64,000 nt of DNA from Ceratothoa steindachneri. Lineage: Eukaryota; Arthropoda; Malacostraca; Isopoda; Cymothoidae. The DNA is taken from the NCBI GenBank assembly GCA_963969495.1, contig OZ018321.1:127287437-127351436 (forward strand), in the 5' to 3' direction. A model generated the notes under the pieces. The model was not told the DNA's origin, ran no database searches, and worked only from the letters and a program-made list of their open reading frames with translations. Made by a program: the position numbers and the translations under genes. This document shows, piece by piece, positions 1 through 11,272 of the stretch. The first letter of the stretch is position 1. Each line of letters begins with the position of its first letter.

Positions 1-1767
1 TGAAGGGGAAGCCGATGAGTAAATTTGACAATTTGGATTGGACGAGAACTGTGTATAATGTCCACAATGTTTGTCGGTCGCTGCCCCACGAAGTTTGTGA
101 GACGACTTTCAAAATGTCTAGAGCCCGCAAACAGCCCGTTCGGAGTCGGCGTACGTGTGGTAACCAGGATAACTTTGGATCGAGAGTAACGCCAAGAAAC
201 CGAAACTCGGAGGCAAACTCTATATCTTCGCCTTGTAGGGAGATAGATGGCGGAACAAGAACTCATCTGCCCCGGTGGAAATACATTGCTTTGGTTTTGT
301 TCGTGAAAAAGCGGAATCCCTTAAGTTGTGCTCTTTTGGATACAGCATTCACCACCAGTTGTAGTCGACGCGCTGCTGATGAAAGGCGAGGTGAGGAACA
401 GTATAGTGCTAAATCATCGACAAACAGAGTTGCCGATACACCTTCTGGGAGAGACGAAATAATATCATTGATGGCAATTATAAAACATAAGACACTTAAA
501 ACACTGCCCTGAGGAACTCCCTCCTCTTGGGGTTGCAGGTCAGAGTATGCGTCTCCAACACGTACCTTGAAGGATCGAGATGCTAAAAACTTTGAATATG
601 TGATGGTAAAAGGCCTTTCATCACCCAGACGTATAGCTTCTTCAAGATGCCGTATCTCCATGTTGTGTCGTAGGCTTTCTTGATATCGAAAAATATGGCC
701 AGGACTCGGTGCTTTAATCAGATAGCTTTCCGGACCGATCCCTCGAAACGTACTAGTAGGTCAAGGGTACTATAACCTTTACGGAAGCCACATTGAAATG
801 AAAAGAGAAGGTGATTGGTTTCTAGGAACCAGTTTAGGCGCCCCAACACAATTTTTTCCAGCAACTTACTCAAACAGCTGGTGAGAGCTATAGGGCGGTA
901 GTGATCTGCGTCCAACCCGTCCCAGCCCGGTTTGACAAAGAGAAGAATGATCCCAATGCGCCATGATGAGGGGTAAAAACCCTTCACCCATATAAGGTTG
1001 TACAAATCAAGCAGGAGAAGAGTAGAGTGTGGATGTAGGTGCCGAATCATGTCGAAATGGATCTTATCAAGGCCAGGGGAAGTAGATCTGCAAAGGGACA
1101 AAGCGCTTTACAGCTCATAGATGCTGAATAGAGCGTTATCTGGAAGGTTAGATTTTGTTGTGAAAATGAGAGATTGAGACTCTTCCTTTGATTTGTAGGA
1201 TAGAAAGCCTTATCGTAACGGCTGACACTGCTGACGGCGCAGAAATGGTCAGCAAAAGCATTGCTGGCTGCCAGGCTGTCACTCTCCAAGGAACCGTCTA
1301 AGTTGAGTGTGGGGATATGATGATCAGCATAACGGCCCCTGATCTTATTAATCCTCTTCCAGATCTTAGCGGTATGTGCCATTGAGGAAAGTGATGAAAC
1401 GTAACGGCACCATGAATTTCGGCGAGCCTGACGAAGGGTTCTTTGGCGAAGCGCACGAGCTCGGTTTCGGTCGACCTTGTTGCACAAAGTTTGGTTCTTT
1501 CGGAATCGGGCATAGGCTAACTTGTAATTTTTGATAGCTGTTGCACACGCCGAGGTCCATCAGGGAACGGTTAAGCGAACCAAGGCGGGTCGCCTTCGTG
1601 GGATGGTCTGTGTTGCTGCATTGTAGATAGACGATGTAAAGTATTCTAGTGCCGCGTCGAGTCCATTGAAGGTCCCCAAGGATGCATTTGTGAAGGACGC
1701 CCCTCGGAAACCTTCCCAATCTGCATGACCTAAGTCCCACTTAAGGGGCATGGTTGTATGAGGGCTA
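1..1767 (-). pseudogene. Element A ORF2, linker and reverse transcriptase part
   Basis: Minus-strand frames give, in order: the linker (MPLKWDLGHADWEGF near 1751-1707; NKVDRNRARALRQRTLRQ near 1481), the RT fingers (SPGLDKIHFDMIRHLHPH, HYRPIALTSCLSKLLEK, FQCGFRKGYSTLDLL), the palm (EEGVPQGSVLSVLCF, then FVDDLALY around 390-420), and the thumb (FRFLGVTLDPKLSWLPHV around 210-160). The catalytic FVDD is kept. The frame changes near 1100 and 700 and again toward 263, so it cannot be translated whole. It was once the polymerase for target-primed reverse transcription. The left edge of the window truncates it. Confidence 0.88.
1755..1767. repeat. Target-site duplication, left copy (B1 into A)
   Basis: TGTATGAGGGCTA sits immediately outside the T-run that ends B1, and is identical to 5773-5785 on the other side. 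It is 13 bp with no mismatch. Confidence 0.95.
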
Positions 1768-1781
1768 TTTTTTTTTTTTTT

Positions 1782-2052
1782 AAGAGCTCATCTGGCGACT
1801 GCTTACTTGGGCATTAGTCGCCGTATTAAAACTGGCCTAGTTCTAGGCTACTTTAAAATAAAATTAAAGAGAGAGAGAAAAAAAAAACAATACCCCAAAA
1901 GGGGGAAAGGAAGCAAGCTGGTGCGTCGGGGAGAGGTCCCCCCGGCGCAGGAGCGTGCAACTAAAGGAAAAAAACAAACAAAAAAAAACAAAACAAAAAA
2001 AAACAAATGCAAAAAAACAACAAAACAAAACAAAAAAACAAACAAACCTTGC
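1782..2052 (-). other. B1 3' UTR with conserved terminal hairpins
   Basis: Next to the tail, GGCGACT (1794-1800) pairs with AGTCGCC (1816-1822), and CCTA (1836-1839) pairs with TAGG (1844-1847). An A-rich stretch follows (CAAA repeats at 1975-2045). The same blocks recur in every family B copy in the window. A role in recognition of the RNA by the element's own reverse transcriptase is an inference. Confidence 0.75.
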
Positions 2053-4733
2053 TTAAATAATAGGGAGAAGGACGGCCTCCCCCAAGAAGTCAACAAGTCC
2101 ACAAGTCAATGTGCACGAATCTGTCCCGAGCACAAGGGACAGGCGGTAGCGACCCCGCCCATCCCGGTACTGGGACAGGTATCGTGCGCGAAGATCACCC
2201 AGACTGGGACATTCGACAAGAATGTGCCGAACAGTCTGGGGGACGACGCAGTCGTTGCAATAGGGCGCAGGCGAGCGCTCCATCAGATAGCGATGCGTCA
2301 CACGAGTGTGCCCGATTCGGAGACGACAGAAAGCAACCTGAAGCCGCCGCGGCATTGGGGGATAAGTCCATGGGAACAGTCGCGGCGCAATGGCACGCAA
2401 CTTTAAGTTCCCTTCGACCGTCTCCCATCTTCTTTGCCAAGCAGTCCGAAGAGCTGCCCGTATTCCTGCCATGTAGTCGATGTGAGGAAGAGCGAAACGC
2501 TGGTCCGGTCGCAGAGTCCTCGCGGACTCTTTGGCGCCCTCATCGGCGCGCTCATTCCCCGCAATTCCTACATGTCCAGGAACCCAACAGAAGATAATCT
2601 CGACATCTGCCCGGCTCGCCAAAACCGTGGCGTCACGGATATCGCGAACCAGGGGATGCGGATATTCCAATGCCCCGAGAGCACTCAGGGCGCTTTGTGA
2701 GTCGCTATAGATCACAATCCGGTCTCCGAACCGGGCACGTCGCGTAATCTCCCGTACCGAGTGGTGTAGTGCCACCAGCTCGGCCGTGAAGACAGACGCA
2801 GCGCCTGGTAGAGCCCCGCTGACTTCAAACAGAGGGGATACGGCGTGGAAGCCGACCCCCTCTTGGGACTTGGAGCCATCCGTATACACTGGCACGGTAC
2901 CAGCGTGACACGATGTGTGCTCCAAAAAGGTCGAACGCAATACTCCCGGCGCAGTACAAGCTTTGGGAGCAGAGGCGTGGCGACAAATAGCCAAATGTGG
3001 TACCCTCCAGGGTGGCGTCCTGGGCAGAACTAGGGGCGCCACCGGCCCGAGAGCTATATCCACCTCTCGAAGGAGTTTCCGGGCCCTAAACCCAAAGGGC
3101 TTAGGGTATGACTGGCGTCTCTCGGCGGCATAGGCACCATCGAGATCAGCTGCAGATGCAGTGAGAGCTGTTGGCGACTGAGGGAGGCGCCGGGCTCGCG
3201 CGTACAGGCGAGTGATGCACTGCACGCGGCGCAGAGCGAGTGGCATCTCCCCAGCATCGACCAACAGGCTCTCAATGGGGGAAGTGCGAAAGGCACTGGT
3301 CGCAAGGCGAAGGCCGGTGTGGTGGATCGAATCCACCTTCCGCAATAAACGCTCGGCTGCGGATGCATAAAACTCGCATCCGTAGTCGAGCTTCGAGCGA
3401 ACAAAGGATCGATAAAAGAGTAAGGCGGTAGCCCTATCAGCGCCCCAAGCGCTGAACATCACGGAACGGAGAATGTCCATTGCGCGGGTACAAGAGACCC
3501 TAAGGCTGCGAATATGAGCCTCCCAGGTAAGGCGTCGGTCGAATACAAGACCAAGGAAACAGTGCGACTCAACCACATTCAGGCGCACCCCATTAAGAAA
3601 CAAATCTGGGTCGGGGTGAAGCCGTGGATGGCGGCAGAAGTGCACCACCTTAGTCTTGGCCAAAGAAAACCGAAACCTGTGCGCTTCGGCATAGCGAGAG
3701 ACGCGGTTCAATGCCTGTTGGAGTCGACGTTCCAGAGTTGGCATCTGGGCCGCGCCAAAAGAGATCGAAAGGTCGTCCACGTAGAGCGTAGCGAGAACAT
3801 CTTCCGGCAGCACCGAGGTGATGCCATTGATGCTCAGGGCAAAGAGTGTGACACTGAGGACACTTCCCTGCGGGACACCCTCTTCCTGCTCCTTTGGGGC
3901 AGAGAGGGCTCCCCCCACCCGTACGCGGAATCGACGATCTCGCAAAAATTCAGATATAAACATTGGGAGGCGTCCCCTCACCCCCATCGTGTGGAGAGTC
4001 TCCATGATACCGTATCGCCATGCGGTATCATAGGCCTTCTCCAGATCAAAAAACACCGTGGCGTAGTGCTGTCTACGAAGGAAAGCCTCGCAGACGGCAT
4101 TTTCCAGTCGGAGCAGAGCATCCGACGTGGAGTGGAACTTACGGAAGCCGCACTGTGCAGAAGACAGATGGCCTCCGCTGTCCAGGAAATAGGCTAATCT
4201 AACATTTACCAATTTCTCCATCAACTTGCACACGCAAGAGGTTAGAGAGATTGGGCGGAAACCGGTAGGAGTAGAGTGATCTCTCCCCGGCTTGCGAAAG
4301 GCGAGCACAGTAGCGATTCGCCAGGAGTCTGGGAGAAGACCTTCCACCCAGATCCTGTTGAACAAATCTAACAGAAAAGCCATGCCTCGCTCACCCAGGT
4401 GTCGAAGCATGGCGTACGGGACATCGTCCGGACCATGGGCGGTGTCCGCGCACGAAGCGAGAGCGGAACGCAACTCACTCACAGTAAACTTGTCGTTGAA
4501 GGGTTCTCCGCCTCTGGAGGTAAAGTCCAGCCGGCGGCCTTCCACGACATCACGACGTGCATTGAATGCTGGCGGAGCAGCATCACGGCTAGAGAATGCG
4601 GAAAAAGCGGTCGCTAAGGATTTCGCCACGGACGCGGGGTCCGAGATTGCGATCCCATTCTCCTGGAGAACGGGAGGGGGGTCCTTCGAGAACTTGCCCC
4701 GAATCCTTTTGACTCGCTTCCACACCTCAGCTG
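2053..4733 (-). pseudogene. B1 ORF2: reverse transcriptase and RNase H
   Basis: One open frame, 2053-4881, gives 942 codons; the first ~50 are out of the element frame because of a 1-base insertion near 4731. Visible blocks: linker (AEVWKRVKRIRGKF, ~50-65); RT fingers with FRPISLTSCVCKLMEK (~208) and CGFRKFHSTSDALLRLE (~244); first RT aspartate in FFDLEKAYDTAW (~278); EEGVPQGSVLSV (~334); catalytic YVDD (~367); thumb with CFLGLVFDRRLTWEAH (~441). RNase H I follows with VPVYTDGSKSQ (~664), TAEL, IYSDSQSALSAL (~725) and GNERADEGAKE, so all four acidic positions are present. A terminal Cys/His motif (CNDC..H..C, ~876) matches I/R1-type elements. The polymerase and RNase H parts look functional, but the upstream stop and frameshift break the full protein. 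Confidence 0.9.
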
Positions 4734-5772
4734 AAAGGGGTCTTCCCGTTAAGTGAAGACACGTATGCCCGCCAAGAAGAGCGGCGGGCGTGCTTCGAAA
4801 TATACCGGAACCTAGCCCTAGCCCGACGAAATTCAGCGACAGTGAAATCGTTCGGGCGGCGCTTATAGCGCATGTAGGCATAACGCTTCTGTTTCAGGGC
4901 CGTCTCACACTCGGCCGACCACCATGGGAGTGGTCGGCGTGCAAAACGGCCAGACGTCCTAGGAATAGTAGTCAGGCCCACGGCGATGAGGTTGCCGGAG
5001 AAGAACTCAACGGCCTCATCTACCGACCTAAACTCCTCGACTGAGATAGAGAATTCAGTCATTTCCTGAAATGCAGGCCACCGCGCCCGCGCCAAGCACC
5101 ACCGAGGTGGTCTCTCAGGCGGCAGTTGCCCTGAAAATGATATTTAAATGGGAAAGTGATCACTACCATGGAGGTCATCGACCACCCCCCAATCAAAATC
5201 AGGCTGTGCATTCGAAGAGCACAAAGATAGGTCAAGGCAAGAAAATGAAGCGGTTCTCGGACAGTGATGCGTAAACTCATCCACGTTTAGGACACCCATC
5301 TCAAGCTCTTCGATCAGATCGGCAAGGACTTGTCCCCTGGGATTTATGGAGTAATCTCCCCAGAGAGGATGCCTGCCGTTCAGATCTCCAAGCAAGAGAT
5401 AGGGCCTCGGCAACCGTGCCACGACGCGGCGGAAGTCCTCCGCGTCGAAGTCAGCTGATGGTGGAATGTACGCAGAAATGATAGTATACCTCCTATCCAG
5501 GTGCAGCTGCACAGCCACTGCCTGAAAGGAGGTATCTAAAGACAAAGGAAGAACGGAGACATCATGCCGGGTGTAAACCGCGCATCCCCCAGCGCGGCCA
5601 TCCCGCGTTGGTGGGGTCGTAAGACCCTTATACCCCAGGAGGGCAGGCAGGGGGCACGCGCCTAGCATGGTCTCCTGCAAAAAAATAGCTAACGGGGAAC
5701 GGGACGAGGCGAGTCTCCGCAGCTCCTCCCAGTTGGCCCGGAGTCCACGGCAATTCCATTGAAGGAATATGC
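4727..5772 (-). pseudogene. B1 ORF2: APE-type endonuclease and linker, broken
   Basis: From the 5' truncation the frame reads LQWNCRGLRANWEELRR, AIFLQETMLGACPLP, YTIISAYIPPSADF, LLLGDLNGRHPLWGD, SCLDLSLCSSNAQ and DLHGSDHFPI. These match the APE endonuclease motifs: the N and E metal/active positions, GDLN, and the terminal SDH. A TAA then replaces a CAA seen in B4. After it the linker resumes (ARARWPAFQEMTEFSISVEE to SSWRAYVSSLNGKTPFS). Nothing remains of ORF1 because the insertion is truncated here. The original role is nicking the target DNA for target-primed reverse transcription. Confidence 0.85.
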
Positions 5773-5785
5773 TGTATGAGGGCTA
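5773..5785. repeat. Target-site duplication, right copy (B1 into A)
   Basis: TGTATGAGGGCTA, identical to 1755-1767, directly adjoining the 5' truncation point of B1. Confidence 0.95.
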
Positions 5786-6450
5786 ACTTGAAGGGCCGGC
5801 AAGACAATAGGGAAGTGGTCCCTCCCATGGATATCGTCAAGAATTAACCATCGAAATTCCGTGAAGCAATCCGGGGAACAGACATACAGGTCAACACAGC
5901 TGAAAGAGTCCGTCTGGACGTGATAAGAGGGTAAAATCGCCAGTGTTTAAAACACAAAGAAAGTCAGATAATAAAAGAGACTCTAAAACACTGCCTTTGG
6001 CATTTCGAGTGATGTCACTCCAGTATGGATGACGGGCGTTAAAATCTCCTAGTAATAAGAATGAGGAGGGCAACTGGTCTATAAATTCTTGACAATGATA
6101 AACAATGGGGTAGGTAAATAGAGCAAACGGTAAATAACTTATTAAGGAAAAAACCCTCACGGCATCAGCTTGGAGGGTAGTATGTAAGGGGATAGGAGAA
6201 ACATGGTGGGATGAAGATACTATGATTGACACCCTCCCATGAGAGAAGCTTCCAGCAGGAGCAATATAGTTAAAAGTGAGAAAGCCAGGTACCGGCGGAA
6301 AGGGCCGTATACCCAGTAAATTCTCCTGAAGACAAATAACAGCGGGGTGGAGAGTCGTCAACAGAATTTTGAGTTCTTCCCACTTTGAAAAAACGAATCG
6401 ACAATTCAATTGTAAAATGGAAGATATTATCTGGGACGGTTAGATACCAC
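5786..6450 (-). pseudogene. Element A ORF2: endonuclease part
   Basis: The minus-strand frame starts around ISSILQLNCRFVFSKWEEL (near 6436) and continues with LHPAVICLQENLLG, SSFLLLGDFNARHPYWSD and VLNTGDFTLLSRPDGLF. A 1-base change near 5900 shifts the frame, after which CVDLYVCSPDCFTEF and ILDDIHGRDHFPIVLP complete the endonuclease. The GDFNARHPYW and RDHFP blocks are the APE catalytic signatures. The next codons cross the B1 insertion site and continue at 1767. Confidence 0.85.
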
Positions 6451-8177
6451 TGTGGATATCTTTTTCTCTTTTGTGGCCGATATTGTATTTGAGGTTCGTC
6501 TCAAAGAGCTTGGGAGACGGAGAGCAGATTTTGAGGAGCCTGCTTTTGCAGGGGAAGAGATCCTAGAGGGAGCAGTAACTGGGGCTTTATTCCGAGGGTT
6601 TTGGAGAACCGACCGAGGCCCTTGATTGTAATTCGGGCTCACAACCTGGCGGAAAAGGAAGATCGAAAAGGGATTTGTGGCCGGTAGATCCGGATTCTTG
6701 GGACGAGGGTATTTTCGGTGTCTGTGGAGTGGGTCCAACCGCCGCGATTGGTGATTTTGGAGTATCAACTGCTTCCATCGGATCATGGGTAGAAGGGTGA
6801 GTAGAACGAACAGGCGATCTGAGCGAGGTGTGTAGAGCTGGGTGTATATATGCCATCGTTTGCATCAGGATGGGGCCTAAGTCCTGTGAAGGGCGGGACG
6901 GACTTAAGGGCATAGAATGTTCAGCCATAGGAGAAGAGTCCATTGAAGATTCTCGGGGTTCGGCCGAGTCAGCTCAAGAGGCTGCCCGCTTATTGGTGGT
7001 CGATGACCCAGGTGAGGAATCCTTCCTCTGACCACTAGGCTTTGGATCTCGGGGCCGGGTGGATGAATCTTCACTGGTCGATGTTGAGGATTCTTTCGGA
7101 TAGCGTCTGATGTCTTCAAGCGTCTCACCCTGAGCGTCTCTCCCAGTTAGAGCTGCTGGAGAGAGGGGGGTTACATTGGTTATCTCGGTGTGAGAGCGAC
7201 ACTTCGACTGCATATCCTAATGTTTCTGCCGCTGCGAGTAGATGTAGAATGAAGTGCTTCAGGCTGGTCGGAACTCGAGCATGATGGTCGGTTTCGTTCA
7301 GCGTCACGTAAAACGTCAAAGAAGAGCCGGCCGAGTGGCGACGTTTGTGCTCGAGCACGCTGGCGGGCTTCTCTTATATCTAGACGTAGGGAGTCACGCA
7401 AAGCTAGCACCTCCTTTTCATATAAGAATATAGAGCAGAGTTTTGACGCAGCACTGTTGGCACAGCGAGGTATTTTGGTGTATTCAGGGCCATGCTAGTC
7501 AGAGCTACAATTCACGCAGGAGCGGGGGTGCCGACAGGCACGGCCAACATGTCCAAATTGATTGCAATTGAAGTAGCGTCTGAGTAGTTCGATGTAGGGA
7601 CTTACCGGGACACGAAGGTACCCAGCTTTAATATACTGCGGCAGTTCTTGTCATTCAAATGTTAAAATTAGTGGGGCGGTTGGGACCCTAGTGGAGCCTA
7701 ATGTTTTAGCCCCCCCCCCCGTGTACGTGTGTGGCACGTTGGGTACTAAGCTTGCTCTGAAGGCGGGTGGGGTCGTAGTCCCTTAGTTCGTTTGAACGGA
7801 CGACACCCTTGAAAAAATTCAAACGCGGATGGGGCAAGAGTTACTGGAATTTCAGCTATCGAAGATAGATTTCGCACAGGGTTGTGTTGAGAGTGGGATG
7901 ACACCTCGACTACGACATTACCACTACTTCTTGACCACATCCGGCGGGGTTCACCACAGCGGGACTCAAAAGATTCATTGACGTCAAACACATCGACTTT
8001 TGCAAGTGGGATGTCAGATGATGAACTCATAACAAGAAAGCGAGGATAATCTAAATCTGGGTCTACTTCGTTGAAATAGGGGTCCAACGAGCGAGGGAAG
8101 GCTGAAAGGGGAGCTAAGGAACGTTTCGCACGAGAACCCTTACGGGAAGGGGTTGTTTTTGGTTTATAGCTAGCCAT
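6427..8177 (-). pseudogene. Element A ORF1 (gag-like, zinc knuckle)
   Basis: The first ATG in good context is at 8177 (MASYKPKTTPSRKGSRAK, a basic N terminus). Downstream are a gag-like domain (KVDVFDVNESFESRCGE, VVVEVSSHSQHNPVRNL) and, near 7580-7490, a knuckle reading CNQFGHVGRACRHPRSCVNC with missing outer residues. Next is a helical block, FLYEKEVLALRDSLRLDIRE, then a Ser/Pro-rich tail ending at a stop at 6427, just before the endonuclease. Frame changes near 7746, 7400, 7180, 6970 and 6600 break it. Proteins of this type bind the element RNA. The block order matches ORF1 of B4. Confidence 0.75.
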
Positions 8178-9278
8178 TGCAAAAATAAAAAAAACTACGC
8201 ATTCTCCCTCGGGACTCCCCACCATGGAAGCCTACAAGGGCCCGGCACTACTGCAACTCTACAATCAGTTACGTCCGGTATGTCCTCTTGGAGAATGGAT
8301 ACGGATCCACACCATCTTTAGAAACATAAGAGGCTGCCCGAGTTCTCCTACGCACGGAGAAAAGGGGCCAACGATGGGTTTCTTCCCGGGTATTCGGCAG
8401 ACAAAGGCGGTGGAGATGCCCAGCCTCTTCCACCTTCATGAAAGAACAATTCGGAATCAATCCGTAAGACGAGCAGAGGTGTGGTATCTATAAGGGCCAC
8501 TAGATAGGTGAAGGAAGGAGAAATAAAGGGCAGTGGAAGAATGTAATATGGGAGGAAAGAAAGAGGGGCATGTTAAAAGTATTGTTGGCAGCACCATGGG
8601 CCCCTTAAGGGGCCCACGGCTGACCCCCCTCGCCACGAGAAGGCCAGAGCCTCTCTGGCACAAACCCCTGAAGAAAAGATCCCGGAGAGGGAGGGGGATT
8701 CTGAGATAAATATAACCTCTGGGTCACATTGTCGTATTACGTTACCTTATCATATTTGGGGGGTCGTCCAACCGTCTGAGTTAAAATGTAGTATTTTTAA
8801 ATTCTCCATTGTCTTGTTACCTAAAGATTCATGTGAGTGTTCGCGTTGTTTTTTGGACTTCTCCTCTTGCGAGCTTAGGTCCTTGTGGAGTGTTTGGTGG
8901 CGTGATTGTTTTTCCTGTACGTTTTTTTTTCTGTATTCGCCGTGCGTTAGAATGATAAAGGTTTCGGGTGTAAGTTTTATTAAGCCTTGAAGTAAAGACT
9001 CCTCGACTTGTTTTTTCGCTGCAGTGGTCCGAGGTGAATTCCCATTTGTATCTTACGGATATCACTCCTTCCGATACATCAAGGACATCCATCTTATTAC
9101 GGAAAGGGGACCTTTCGGCAGCGAATACCTTCAAGTTAATTTTCCTTGAATAGTAAGGGTGCCTAGATTCTCTCTTACAAGAAGAGGACGATCTCTGACG
9201 TCTTTGAGGCTGTGACGTTTTCCATGAGCAGAGCGAGCGTGCCCCCTCCCCCGCCTCAGGTCTCGCTGTCTGTCACCG
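8178..9278. other. Element A leader and unassigned sequence
   Basis: 8178-8715 probably holds the element A 5' leader: it includes GC-rich self-complementary blocks such as GGGCCCCTTAAGGGGCCC at 8598-8615. A minus-strand open frame at 8829-9134 (101 codons, Lys/Arg-rich C terminus) is not recognised. It lies downstream of the D gag remnant in the same orientation and could be a decayed part of that element. No RT motif was found. Confidence 0.4.
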
Positions 9279-10330
9279 TCACCTCATTATCCTTCTGTGT
9301 GTGTGTGTATGTGTGATTGAGTTTGCTTGTACAATTTTTGTATCGTTCTGCTTCTCAGTGCGTGTCTTTGCTTCCTTTGCTACCTGAGCCTGGATCCAAG
9401 GTTCCCTGGAGAGAGCGGAGGCGCTGCTGGGGGTGGGGAACTTCTGGCAACTAGTCTCGCACTGGGGTTTGAGACTAATCTTAAGAATCTCCTCCGACCG
9501 TAGGTTTGGGGGAAACCACATTTTCTCCATCCCATTGTGCGTCAGCATTCTATTTAGTTCATCCGCAAAGCACCCCGGGGAGGAGAGATTTGCGATGTGA
9601 GCATAATAGATGCAACAAATAATTTTGGTCCAGTTTTCATTATCGACGTGGGGGTATGTTTTATTTTGCCGAGACTCTGCAACAGCAGCTTTAGCAACCT
9701 TGGCGTAGATACTGTTCACTTTGTTTATTTCGATTAGCTTTTCTTTTCAAGAGTTCTTTTTTGACCGGGCAAGCTATGGATAGCGTCTTATGTTCTCCTG
9801 CACACTTCGGGCACTTCATAGAGGTGCTATTACATCTTCTCAAAGACTGTGCATCTGACGAGCAAATAGAGAACAAAAAAACGTCCCCCCTGGGGCAGGT
9901 GGCCGTGGTGTGCTCTTCGTACTTATGGCACTTGAAACACATCTAGAGGTCGATAAACTCCTCACGTTCGATCTGCTCAGGGCAGACACGGACATTAAAG
10001 AGGAGCATACCTCCCTCCGTAGGCTTAACCGCCATTGCCGTATCATAGAATACTATTTTGAATACGTGTATGTACTCCTTCAATTTTATAATCTCAGCTA
10101 CCTTCGCCCAGGTGTGGTTTTTTCCACCTCGCATGAATTTCTTCAACGGTGTGTTCCGAAACCCATGGGTCGAGGAGTCTAAGGATAATGCTTCTCTGAG
10201 TCTTAATTTGCGGCGGTGTGTGAGGTTTTAGGTTAAGTGTTTTTAGGCATTCTGCTGCTTTAGGAGAGGTGAGTGCTTCGCAATCACTCTCATTTGAGCA
10301 AATGGCCGCGTACCCATTATGAGTGTCAAT
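9279..10330 (-). pseudogene. Element D: gag-like ORF1 remnant with zinc knuckles
   Basis: On the minus strand the order is: CEALTSPKAAECLKTLNLKP and IILRLLDPWVSEHTVEEIHA near 10290-10130; frame-broken gag sequence (WAKVAEIIKLKEYIHVFKIV); then FKCHKYEEHTTATCP and MKCPKCAGEHKTLSIACPV (9940-9765), two Cys/His knuckles; then SIYAKVAKAAVAESRQNKTY and CFADELNRMLTHNGMEKMWF. This resembles the ORF1 of Jockey-type or related elements. It is a single decayed ORF1, with no endonuclease or RT attached. Its limits are the limits of recognisable coding. Confidence 0.6.
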
Positions 10331-11272
10331 TAGTCTTACGACTTCAATTTCAGATCCTGATAAATTTTAGCGACCCCCCCCCCCCCGATCAGGCTTGGGG
10401 CCATCGGAGAGGGTCTTCAGCGGTATCCGCCGGGTCTCCCTCATTTACCCTTCCATATCCTCATATGTGATGTTGGAAAAAATAAACTTCAATCGGAAAA
10501 TCCCCACGGAGTAATTGTGTGATTGTTTATGTTTATATGTGTGCGTGTGTGGTTTGAAAGAGTATCACCAGGTTTAAGAGAAAAGAGAGTTTAAGAGAGG
10601 TGTCCCAGCCCCCCCCCCCAAAAAAAAGGCACTTTACCTTCCGTGTAGGGCGCTTTTCGAATGCCTACAGATTGTTGTCCGACCAAGGAGACGCGATGAT
10701 GAGCGGGGAGGGGGAGGGGGAGGGGTAAACAAGTTCACTCCTCGCCACGGGCGCACGAAAGCGAGTGAAAATTTTCACAATTTTAAATGCAAAATTCGTG
10801 AATGAATTTCTTAATACTGCCAAAACTTATCCAAAAAGATTCACCAAACACGCGGTACTAACGTACAATTCTCAGTGCGATAAATATTAAGGCACGAACA
10901 AAGTCTTTACGAAAGCAATAGGAATTTGACGAGCTAAGGCAACAAGAGAAGTCCATCATTTTGTCCGCCTCAAATTGGTCCTATATTAGCGATAGAGTGT
11001 ATTAGTGTACAAATTCGTCCAAATCATGGTTCAGCTATGGGCACAAGGCCCGCAGAAGGCCCCTGGTATGCTCCTCAACCCTACTGCCTCCCTCCAAGCA
11101 TACCTATCATCAACTTCCTCAGTTAGGAACGATTCGTTAAGGAATAGAGCGCGGAAATGCATCGTAGGACTAAAGATTAGATGGACTTGGAAGCTACTAA
11201 ATTGCTTCCGATGAGACCCGTGTTTCCCCTTATTAATTCTAAAGACACGACTCGCTCCTGATTCCTTTAGCG
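10331..11272. other. No gene recognised
   Basis: AT-rich sequence with homopolymers (C-runs near 10374-10386 and 10611-10619, G-rich 10698-10725). No open frame with recognisable protein character and no element boundary was found. Confidence 0.5.

Larger units (their letters stand above)
1768..5772 (-). mobile_element. B1: family B (I/Nimb-like, RNase H-bearing) non-LTR element, 5'-truncated
   Basis: The insertion lies inside element A and is flanked by a perfect 13-bp duplication. The 3' end is a 14-base T-run (1768-1781), that is poly(A) on the minus strand. It is followed by a 3' UTR and a minus-strand ORF2 with endonuclease, RT and RNase H. The 5' truncation falls at the very start of the endonuclease: homology to B4 stops at GAAGGAATATGC. 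By eye B1 and B4 are nearly identical over their shared length, so both are recent. Defects seen: a TAA inside the endonuclease-linker junction (near 5142) and a 1-base insertion near 4731. EN plus RT plus RNase H plus a C-terminal Cys/His motif points to the I group; the exact clade needs a phylogeny. Confidence 0.95.
1..8230 (-). mobile_element. Element A: I-like non-LTR retrotransposon, degraded and split
   Basis: Read on the minus strand, the order is ORF1 (8177 to 6427), then APE-type endonuclease and reverse transcriptase (6450 to the left edge). The element is interrupted by B1 at 1768-5772. Removing B1 and one copy of the 13-bp duplication rejoins the frame exactly: SPHT on the 5' side continues into TMPLKWDLGH on the 3' side. 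The RNase H end expected for this group would lie left of base 1. Several frameshifts show it is dead. Its protein is clearly related to family B but far diverged, so it is a separate, older lineage. The 5' boundary near 8230-8700 is not defined. Confidence 0.88.

Noticed and set aside
1768..1781. T-run as a transcription terminator
   Set aside because: It is the poly(A) tail of B1 read on the opposite strand, bounded by the TSD.
2109..4756. Several 60-230 codon plus-strand frames across B1, also seen across B3 and B4
   Set aside because: Antisense to the RT-RNase H coding sequence; they recur wherever family B occurs because of its GC-rich codon use.
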